From the NCBI GenBank assembly GCA_963793645.1, contig CAWCAW010000004.1, positions 310,001 to 374,000 on the forward strand: 64,000 nucleotides of DNA. Direction: 5' to 3'. This stretch comes from CAWCAW01 sp963793645 (GTDB taxonomy: Bacteria; Actinomycetota; Acidimicrobiia; Acidimicrobiales; UBA8190). A program made the position numbers and the translations under genes. Under the pieces are notes generated by a model, which saw only the letters and a list, made by a program, of their open reading frames with translations, searched no databases and was not told where the DNA came from. Below, piece after piece: positions 10,199-17,095 of this stretch (the first letter of the stretch is position 1; every line of letters begins with the position of its first letter).

Positions 10199-11400
10199 TC
10201 GAAGGGCCGGTTCGGGTACTGGCTGACCTTCTCGTACCCACTTTCGGTGACAAGGACGAGCTCCTCGCAGCGGTACCCCATGTGCCCGTCCTCCCAGGTG
10301 ACTGGTTCGATGACCAGGGCCATGCCGGGCTCGAGCACGAACTGCTCGTCGAACTCCCGCCCGAGGTCCGATCCGATGCGCTGTGGCTCGCCTCCTTCGA
10401 GACCGAGAGTGTGGGCGAGGAAGTAATGATCGAGCCAGGGTTTCGACCCACCGTTGGCGGCGGTGGCCACGTCGACCAGCTCCGCCCCCGTGACACCGGG
10501 ACGCACGTGGTCCAACACGGCGTCGGTGACCTCTTTCCAGCGGGTGAACAGCGCGCGTTGTGGTGGCGACGGCGGGCCCACCACCCACGTGCGGCCCACG
10601 TCTGAGGCATAGCCCTCGTAACTGGTCACACAGTCCGTCCAGATCACGTCCCCGTGACGCACGATGTGATCGTTGGTGACCAACGCGAACGGCACGTCGC
10701 CATTGGTGCTCCACGGTCCCTCGTCGATGCGAGGCGGCATGGCCTGAAAGACGGGGTCGAGGAAGTTTCCCGTGGCGCCCACCTCGAAAAGCCGGTGCAA
10801 GAAGATGGCGGTCATCTCGTTGGTGCGGAGTCCAGGCCGCAGCGCTTCCTCCACCGCCTCGTGCGCCGCCTCGCACATTGACCACGAGCGGCGCAGGCAC
10901 TCGCGCTCGTCCGCCGTCTTGTGGAGGCGAGCCGCCGTCAGCACCCCCACCGCGCTCTTGAACTCGGCAGCGGGCAGCTGCGCCGGCAGCTCCTGCCACA
11001 TGGCCACCGTGTAGTCATCGAAACCGATGCGAGCCGGGGCAGCGCCGGCGATGTCGTGGAGGTGACGCCCGAGCTCGGCCACCCCTTCGGACCGCTCCAG
11101 GGCCAGGGCGTCGTGCAGGTGATCGTCGGGGAGATCCGGCGGCGCCTCGAATGGATACGCGGTGAACAAGTGCGGCCACGGATCGCCATCCAGCACCACC
11201 GCCACCGGACGCAGCTGGAGGCTCTGGCCGTTGTCCGACAGCGGGGTCCACGCACCGGTGGCGTAGAGCACGCCACCCGAGGTGAGCAGCACCAAGGCGT
11301 CGAGGTTGCGTTGCGCCATGTGGGTCTGGAGCTTCTGCACCCGCTCCCGGCGCAACCGAAAAAGGTCAAGAGTCCCAGGACCGGGGGTGACCATCGACAT
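10195..11400 (-). CDS. M24-family metallopeptidase / Xaa-Pro dipeptidase-like protein
   Basis: 401 aa with the two-domain architecture of prolidase, creatinase and DddP-type enzymes. All five dinuclear-metal ligands can be placed: D256 and D267 (TDCVTSYEGYASD), H330 (FLAHTLGLEGGEP), E365 (ALVIEP) and E379/E380 (YRCEELVLV). It is therefore expected to be catalytically competent, cleaving an X-Pro peptide or a related C-N or C-S bond; the substrate is unknown. The start is taken at the ATG at 11400; MVTPGPG at 11394 is equally possible. It is divergent from an SDR gene about 70 bp away and coupled downstream to a ligand-less paralogue. Confidence 0.88.
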   Translation of the reverse strand: MSMVTPGPGTLDLFRLRRERVQKLQTHMAQRNLDALVLLTSGGVLYATGAWTPLSDNGQSLQLRPVAVVLDGDPWPHLFTAYPFEAPPDLPDDHLHDALALERSEGVAELGRHLHDIAGAAPARIGFDDYTVAMWQELPAQLPAAEFKSAVGVLTAARLHKTADERECLRRSWSMCEAAHEAVEEALRPGLRTNEMTAIFLHRLFEVGATGNFLDPVFQAMPPRIDEGPWSTNGDVPFALVTNDHIVRHGDVIWTDCVTSYEGYASDVGRTWVVGPPSPPQRALFTRWKEVTDAVLDHVRPGVTGAELVDVATAANGGSKPWLDHYFLAHTLGLEGGEPQRIGSDLGREFDEQFVLEPGMALVIEPVTWEDGHMGYRCEELVLVTESGYEKVSQYPNRPFE

Positions 11401-11467
11401 GGGACGGTACCACCGGTGCGATCGAGGTCGGCTCGGCACGCACGCGGGTGCCTCCTACCATGGAGGG

Positions 11468-12274
11468 ATGATGCGCTTCAGCGGCCAAGGAGCATTGGTG
11501 ACCGGCGCCGGAGGGAGCATCGGGGCCGCCGTGGCGCGCCATCTCGCCGTGGAGGGTGCCGCGGTGACCTGCGCCGACATCGACGCCGACGCGGCCGAGC
11601 GCACCGCGCAGATCCTGCGTGAACTCGGCGCTGACGCGCTGAGCGTGCCCTGTGACGTGACCGACGAGGAGGACTGCCGCCGTGCCGTGGCTGTCGCCGC
11701 CGTCCGGTCCACCGCGGGATCGACGGGCACCACGGGAGCGACGGGCGCCACTGCGCCAGCGGGCCGCGGTCTGCACATCGTGGTCAACACGGCGGGCATC
11801 GGCGCCATGGGGCGCACCGAGACCGTCTCCACCGAGCATTGGCGGCGCGTCATCGACGTCAACCTCACGGGCACGTTCCTCGTGTGCCGTGAGGCCGTGG
11901 CGGAGCTGGTGAAGACCAAGGGTTGCATCGTGAACCTCTCTTCGGCCGGAGGGCTCAAACCCACCGCTTACAACGCCGCCTACTGCGCGTCCAAGGCGGC
12001 CGTGGTCATGTTGACCAAGACGTTGGCCGTCGAGCTGAGCGACCGGGGGGTGCGGGCCAATTGCGTGTGCCCAGGATCGGTAGACACCGCGTTCCTGCGT
12101 TCCTTCGTGCCTCCCGAGGATGCCAACATGCGGCTGCTGGCCCGCAATGCGGCGCTGTTGGGGCGGGTCGTCACCGTCGACGAGGTGGCAGAGGCGGTCT
12201 CGTACCTAGCGTCGGACGCGGCCGCTATGGTCACCGGGACTGCGTTGTGCATCGACGGAGGCTCCACCGCATGA
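11468..12274 (+). CDS. Short-chain dehydrogenase/reductase (SDR)
   Basis: About 268 aa. TGAGGSIGAAVARHL binds the cofactor, VNTAG is present, and the catalytic Ser-Tyr-Lys set is visible in NLSSAGGLKPTAYNAAY followed by CASK. The N-terminal half carries an unusual Gly/Thr/Ala run (STAGSTGTTGATGATAPAG, about residues 78-97) between the CDVTDEEDCRRAV segment and the central strand; most SDRs have a short helix there. Two adjacent ATG codons (11468, 11471) follow GGAGGG; the second has better spacing. Its stop overlaps the next start as ATGA, so it is coupled to the amidohydrolase. Confidence 0.9.
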   Translation: MMRFSGQGALVTGAGGSIGAAVARHLAVEGAAVTCADIDADAAERTAQILRELGADALSVPCDVTDEEDCRRAVAVAAVRSTAGSTGTTGATGATAPAGRGLHIVVNTAGIGAMGRTETVSTEHWRRVIDVNLTGTFLVCREAVAELVKTKGCIVNLSSAGGLKPTAYNAAYCASKAAVVMLTKTLAVELSDRGVRANCVCPGSVDTAFLRSFVPPEDANMRLLARNAALLGRVVTVDEVAEAVSYLASDAAAMVTGTALCIDGGSTA

Positions 12275-13710
12275 CTGACACGCTGATCTCCAAATCGGCT
12301 CGGGTTCACGCCGCCTTGGACCACCCCGTCATCGACGCCGACGGGCACACCACTGAGTACTTTCCGGCGCTCGTCGCCTACCTGGAGGCTGAGGGCGTGG
12401 ACCTCTCCAGCCCGAGCTTGCTGCGCCTCGTACCGGCCATTTTCGGGCCCCCCGCCGAATGGTCGGCGCTCAGCCCACTCGAGCGCACTGAGCGACGGGT
12501 GACCCGTCCCCCGTGGTGGGGGGCACCGGCTCGCAATACCCGTGACCTCGCCACCTCGATGTTCCCCAAGCTCATGTACGAACGCCTCGACGAGATGGGC
12601 CTCGATTTCGCCGTGATCTACCCGAGCGTCGGTCTGGCCTTCATGCACCTCCCCGACGAAGTCGAGCGCCGCGCCACGTGTCGAGCGCTCAACCGTTACA
12701 ACATCGAGGCCTTTGCCCCTCTGGCTGATCGCATGGCTCCTGTCGCCGCCATACCCATGCACACGCCACAAGAGGCGATCGAGGAGATCGAGCGCGCCGT
12801 GGATCAAGGGTTCAAGTCGGTGCTGTTGGCCGGCTACGTGCAGCGCCCCGTGGCGGCCATCGGTGACCGGGACCCCGACACCGGCCTTTACGCCCGCTGG
12901 CTCGATTTCTACGGGATCGACAGCGCTTATGACTACGACCCCGTGTGGGAGACATGCCAACGGCTGCGGCTGCCCGTCGCTTTTCACTCCGGGTCCATTG
13001 GCTGGGGCAGCCGGATGTCGGTGTCGAACTACATGTACAACCACATGGGCCATCTCGCCGAAGGCCAGCAATCCGTGGCGAAGTCGTTGTTCATGGGCGG
13101 GGTGACGCGCCGTTTCCCCGATCTGCGTTTCGCCTTTCTGGAGGGTGGGGTGGCGTGGGCCGCCACCCTCTACGTCGATCTGATCGGCCACTGGGAGAAA
13201 CGCAACGTACGGGCCCTCGCTCACCTGGACCCCGCCGCCATCGACCGCGGCCAGTTCGCCGAGCTTCTGGCTCGCTACGGTCCGGCGACTTCGCCCAGTA
13301 CCCAACGCATTGCTCGGCGCGCACCGATCGACCCGGCCGAGCGTGACGAGTGGGCCCCGTGCGGCATCGAACGGGCGCAGGACATCAAGGACCGCTTCGT
13401 CCCCGGCTTCTTCTTCGGCTGCGAGGCCGATGACCCCCTCGCCACCATGGCCTTCAACACCCGGGTCAATCCCTTCGGAGCCCGCCTCCAAGCCATGTTC
13501 GGATCGGACATCTCGCACTGGGATGTCCCCGACATGTCCGAGGTGCTGGAGGAAGCGTGGGAGCTGGTCGACCACGGCCTGTTCACTACGGCGGACTTTC
13601 GCGACTTCGTCTTCTGCAATCCGGTGCGGTTCCTCGCCGGCGCCAACCCCGACTACTTCCGTGACACGGTGGTGCATAGCGCCGTGGACCGCTTCCTGGC
13701 CGAAGGCTGA
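12271..13710 (+). CDS. Amidohydrolase-2 family metal-dependent hydrolase
   Basis: 479 aa. VIDADGHTTEYF at the N-terminus gives the DxDxH-type start of the amidohydrolase-2 (ACMSD-like) TIM barrel. LPVAFHSGS carries a barrel His and AMFGSDISHWDVPDM the late Asp. Family members hydrolyse or decarboxylate aromatic or cyclic substrates, and several sit in catabolic clusters of actinobacteria. The start overlaps the SDR stop by four bases. A second member of the family (24740-25876) is only distantly similar. Substrate unknown. Confidence 0.85.
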   Translation: MTDTLISKSARVHAALDHPVIDADGHTTEYFPALVAYLEAEGVDLSSPSLLRLVPAIFGPPAEWSALSPLERTERRVTRPPWWGAPARNTRDLATSMFPKLMYERLDEMGLDFAVIYPSVGLAFMHLPDEVERRATCRALNRYNIEAFAPLADRMAPVAAIPMHTPQEAIEEIERAVDQGFKSVLLAGYVQRPVAAIGDRDPDTGLYARWLDFYGIDSAYDYDPVWETCQRLRLPVAFHSGSIGWGSRMSVSNYMYNHMGHLAEGQQSVAKSLFMGGVTRRFPDLRFAFLEGGVAWAATLYVDLIGHWEKRNVRALAHLDPAAIDRGQFAELLARYGPATSPSTQRIARRAPIDPAERDEWAPCGIERAQDIKDRFVPGFFFGCEADDPLATMAFNTRVNPFGARLQAMFGSDISHWDVPDMSEVLEEAWELVDHGLFTTADFRDFVFCNPVRFLAGANPDYFRDTVVHSAVDRFLAEG

Positions 13711-13740
13711 CGGCGCCGGGAAGCTGGCCCGCCCAACCTC

Positions 13741-15498
13741 GTGCTCGACCTCACCATCACCGGCGCCTCGGTAGCCGACGGCACCGGGGCACCGCTGCGC
13801 CGGGCCGATGTCGCCATACGCGACGGCCGCATCGTGGCTGTCGGGTCGATCGACGAGCCGTCGCGTCGTGTCATTGATGCCGAGGGACAGGTGGTTGCGC
13901 CCGGCTTCATCGACATCCACACCCACTACGACGCCCAGCTGCTGTGGGACCCGGGGGCGAGCCCCTCCCCTCTCCATGGCGTGACCACCGTGATCGGCGG
14001 GAACTGCGGGTTCTCCATCGCCCCGCTCGATCCCTCCCAGGTCGACTACGTGCGGCGCATGATGGCGCGGGTCGAGGGGATTCCGGCGGAGGTCTTGGGA
14101 GCCGTCGCCTGGGACTGGACCACCTTCGGCCAGTACCTGGACCGTCTGGTGGGGTCGATCGCCGTCAACGCCGGCTTCCTGGTCGGCCACTCCACGGTGC
14201 GCCGGGTGGTGATGGGCGAGCGAGCCGTCGGGGAAACAGCCACCGACGAGGACATCGCCGCCATGGTCACGCTGGCGGGAGCATCGATGGACCAAGGGGC
14301 GTTGGGTTTGTCGTCGTCACTTGGCGAAGCGCACACCGACGGCGACGGTCGACCGGTGCCATCTCGCGCCGCCACCGCCGGGGAGATCCTGGCTTTGGCA
14401 TCCGAGGTGAAGCGCCACGCGGGCACGACCTTGGAGTTCATCGCCGCCATGGGCGAGATCCCCGAGGAGCGGATCCGCCTCATGACGGACATGTCCTTGG
14501 CCGCCGATCGTCCCCTCAACTGGAACCTGCTCGGCAGCCTCTCACCCACCGAGATCGTCGAACAGCAGCTGTCTGCCACCGACTACGCGCGCCACAACGG
14601 CGCCGAGGTGGTGGCCTTGGCGCTCCCCGATGTGATGCGCATGCGGGCGAGCACCCTGTTCGACTCGCTGCCCGGTTGGCGAGATGTCGTCGGGCTCGAT
14701 CCCGAAGCGCGGCGGGCGGCGGCGGCCGACCCGGCCGTGCGAGCCCAGCTCCGAGAGGCGGCGGCTCGGGTCGCGGCCGGCGGCCTCGGAGCCATGACGC
14801 GCCTCGATCTCCTCGAGGTCGCCCATCCTGGGACCGACGACGACAATGGCAACGGCGCTGACGATGGCGGTGGTGAGCTGGTGGGACGGACCATCACCGA
14901 GGTGGCCGAAGCCCGGCACGCCGATCCGCTCGACGTGCTCATCGACGTGGTGGCGGCCCGGCGCCTGCCCCTGACGTTGGTGTTCCCCACGCTGTTCCCG
15001 TCGCTGGGCACATCCGACGATGGGTGGCGCCGTCGCGTGGACGTCTGGAAGGACAGCCGCGTCGTTCTCGGTGGATCGGATGCGGGCGCCCATCTCGATC
15101 TCATGTGCCATGCCAACTACCCCACCGTCGTGCTCGGTGAGGTGGTGCGCCGGCGGGGCCTGTTGTCTCTCGTGGAGGCGGTCCACATGTGCAGCGACGT
15201 GCCCGCTCGCCTCTACGGACTGCGCGGGCGGGGCCGTATTGCCGAAGGATGGGTGGCCGACGTGGTGGTCTTCGACCCGAGCGCGGTGGCCAGCGAGGCA
15301 CCTCGGCCCCGCTATGACCTCCCTGGTGGCGGCATGCGCCTGGTGGCGCAGTCCGTTGGGGTATCGCATGTGATCGTCAGCGGCACCGAGATTGTGGCGG
15401 GAACCGAGTTCACCGGCGCTACCCCCGGCACGGTGCTGCGATCGGGTCGCGACACCGACACGGTGACGGTGCCGGGCGCCACGGCATCAACCTCTTAA
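13741..15498 (+). CDS. N-acyl-D-amino-acid deacylase / D-aminoacylase-like amidohydrolase
   Basis: 585 aa, starting at GTG 13741, 30 bp after the upstream amidohydrolase. The N-terminal composite beta domain reads LTITGASVADGTGAPLRRAD, then PGFIDIHTHYDAQ gives the HxH metal pair. HGVTTVIGGNCGFSIAP carries the metal-bridging Cys seen in D-aminoacylases. VLGGSDAGAHLDLMC supplies the catalytic Asp. The C-terminal GRIAEGWVADVVVFDP is the usual domain closure. The family hydrolyses N-acyl-D-amino acids and related amides. It is the last gene of the SDR-amidohydrolase-deacylase unit. Its stop overlaps a convergent small gene. Confidence 0.88.
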   Translation: MLDLTITGASVADGTGAPLRRADVAIRDGRIVAVGSIDEPSRRVIDAEGQVVAPGFIDIHTHYDAQLLWDPGASPSPLHGVTTVIGGNCGFSIAPLDPSQVDYVRRMMARVEGIPAEVLGAVAWDWTTFGQYLDRLVGSIAVNAGFLVGHSTVRRVVMGERAVGETATDEDIAAMVTLAGASMDQGALGLSSSLGEAHTDGDGRPVPSRAATAGEILALASEVKRHAGTTLEFIAAMGEIPEERIRLMTDMSLAADRPLNWNLLGSLSPTEIVEQQLSATDYARHNGAEVVALALPDVMRMRASTLFDSLPGWRDVVGLDPEARRAAAADPAVRAQLREAAARVAAGGLGAMTRLDLLEVAHPGTDDDNGNGADDGGGELVGRTITEVAEARHADPLDVLIDVVAARRLPLTLVFPTLFPSLGTSDDGWRRRVDVWKDSRVVLGGSDAGAHLDLMCHANYPTVVLGEVVRRRGLLSLVEAVHMCSDVPARLYGLRGRGRIAEGWVADVVVFDPSAVASEAPRPRYDLPGGGMRLVAQSVGVSHVIVSGTEIVAGTEFTGATPGTVLRSGRDTDTVTVPGATASTS

Positions 15499-15713
15499 CG
15501 CACCGCCGCCGGTTGCTTCGGTTCCAGGTGCCCGAGCAGCATGGCCACCGCGCAGAAAGAGCAGTAGCGATAGCCCACCACGGTTTGGCATGGCCTGACC
15601 GTGTGGTGGCGCTCGGGGCGGTAGTCCTCGCACGTTGCCCCCGCCAGTTCCTCGCTGCAATAAAACGGTGTTCCATCGGCGTGCACCACCAGATATCCGC
15701 TGCACAGTCCCAT
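15495..15713 (-). CDS. Small cysteine-rich protein, unknown function
   Basis: 72 aa with six cysteines: C4, C19, C28, C42, C51 and C54, the last two as CSFC. This spacing suggests a metal- or cluster-binding mini-protein. Residues GYLVVHADGTPFYCSEEL look like a compact beta domain, and the C-terminus AVAMLLGHLEPKQ is helical. No ribosome-binding site stands out before the ATG. The gene overlaps the convergent deacylase stop by three bases, with no other gene before 15901. I do not recognise a family; the cysteine pattern is the main reason to accept it as coding. Confidence 0.5.
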   Translation of the reverse strand: MGLCSGYLVVHADGTPFYCSEELAGATCEDYRPERHHTVRPCQTVVGYRYCSFCAVAMLLGHLEPKQPAAVR

Positions 15714-15900
15714 GTCGCCACCCCTTACCTCGTGCTTTCACTGTTGGAAGGAGTACCCGGGCGAGAACTTGCGGGTCCTGTGCACAACACACGCGCAACT
15801 ACGCCCCGCTCTCACCGCAGGTCACCACAACGACACAACAATGGGTGGCCACCGTGCTGCGCCCTATAGGCGGGTCGTTGGGAGGCCGAAGCACGTAAGG

Positions 15901-17091
15901 ATGCTCCGGGATACCGAGGTCCATGCCCCCCGCACCGAGACCCGTTGGATCTCGGTCGGGCACTCTCGCACGCCCGACGCCGCCAGCGCCGGGGCCCAGG
16001 CCGCCGGCCAGGCGTTGCAGGGTGCCGAAGCCAAGTTGCTGGTGGTCTTTAGCGCAGATTCCTATGACCCCCATGAGCTCTTGGCCGGCATTTGCTCCCA
16101 AGCACCCGGGGTTCCTCTGATCGGCTGCTCCACCGCCGGCGAGATCGCCACCGATGGGCCCAGTGACGCCGGCGTGGTGGTGGTGGCCCTGGGCGGTGAG
16201 GGGTTTTCGGTGGCCACGGCGGCCGAAGATGCCGGGCCGGGGCTGCGCGAGGCGGGAGCCACCGTCGCCCAGTGCGCCAACCTCGTCAAAGACCGCGCCC
16301 ATCGGGTGCTGTTGCTGCTCGCCGACGGACTGGCCGGTGACCAACAAGAAGTGGTGAGAGGGGCCCATGGCGTGGTCGGGTCGGAGATCCCTCTCGTCGG
16401 TGGATGTGCGGGCGACGACCTGAAGATGCAGTCGACCACGCAGTTCCATGGCACCGACGTATTGACCAACGCCGTGGTGGCGGTGGCGCTCGGGTCCGAC
16501 GCGCCTCTCGGTGTGGGCGTGCGCCACGGGTGGCAACGAGTGGGCTCACCCATGCTCGTCAGCGCCAGCAGCGCCAATCGCGTGCTCACCCTCGACGACG
16601 AGCCCGCCCTCGACGTCTACCTGCGCGGGCTGAACGCCCCGGAGGAAGCCGCCCATGACCCCGAGGCCTTCACTCGATTCGCGCTGACCCATCCCCTGGG
16701 CCTCCAGCGCCGCAGCGGAGAAGAGGTCCGCTTCGTGGCGGGAGCCGATTTCGACGATCGATCGCTGGTCTGCGTGGCGCACGTGCCGCAAGGCGGGCTG
16801 ACTTGGTTCATGCAAGGCGACAGCGACTCGGTATTGGCCGCCACCGACGGCGCCTGCTCCGATGCCGTGAGCCAACTCATGGGGGCTGCTCCCATCGGAT
16901 TCCTGGCCTTTGACTGCATCGCCCGACGCGGCGTCCTCGGAGACGCCGGCATCCAACAAGAAGTTGCACGAATCGCCGATCACGCCGCCGGCGCCCCTGT
17001 GGCCGGCTTCTACACCTACGGCGAGATCGCCCGGACCCGCGGCACCGGAGGGTTCCACAACCAGACCCTGGTGGTGCTGGCTCTGGCCTGA
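15901..17091 (+). CDS. FIST-domain sensory protein
   Basis: 396 aa. FIST proteins combine an N-terminal FIST_N and a FIST_C domain and are thought to sense small ligands, possibly amino acids. Here LLVVFSADSYDPHELLAGI, GCSTAGEIATDG and LVGGCAGDDLKMQ mark FIST_N. MGAAPIGFLAFDCIARRGVLG and GFYTYGEIARTRGTGGFHN mark FIST_C, including the typical TYGEI signature. No signal peptide or membrane segment is present. The ATG at 15901 follows TAAGG closely. The next gene, a GGDEF-EAL protein, begins five bases after the stop, so the pair is probably a sensor and effector in one operon. Confidence 0.9.
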   Translation: MLRDTEVHAPRTETRWISVGHSRTPDAASAGAQAAGQALQGAEAKLLVVFSADSYDPHELLAGICSQAPGVPLIGCSTAGEIATDGPSDAGVVVVALGGEGFSVATAAEDAGPGLREAGATVAQCANLVKDRAHRVLLLLADGLAGDQQEVVRGAHGVVGSEIPLVGGCAGDDLKMQSTTQFHGTDVLTNAVVAVALGSDAPLGVGVRHGWQRVGSPMLVSASSANRVLTLDDEPALDVYLRGLNAPEEAAHDPEAFTRFALTHPLGLQRRSGEEVRFVAGADFDDRSLVCVAHVPQGGLTWFMQGDSDSVLAATDGACSDAVSQLMGAAPIGFLAFDCIARRGVLGDAGIQQEVARIADHAAGAPVAGFYTYGEIARTRGTGGFHNQTLVVLALA

Positions 17092-17095
17092 CGCC

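Noticed and set aside
10199..10999. An N-terminal extension of the second M24 protein
   Set aside because: It lies within the upstream M24 gene in another frame, is Arg/Gly-rich and lacks family motifs; the GTGA overlap gives a natural start.
11980..14295. A 771-residue open frame on the minus strand
   Set aside because: It is antisense to two amidohydrolase-family genes with clear motifs; its His/Gly/Val/Asp-rich composition is typical of a high-GC shadow frame.
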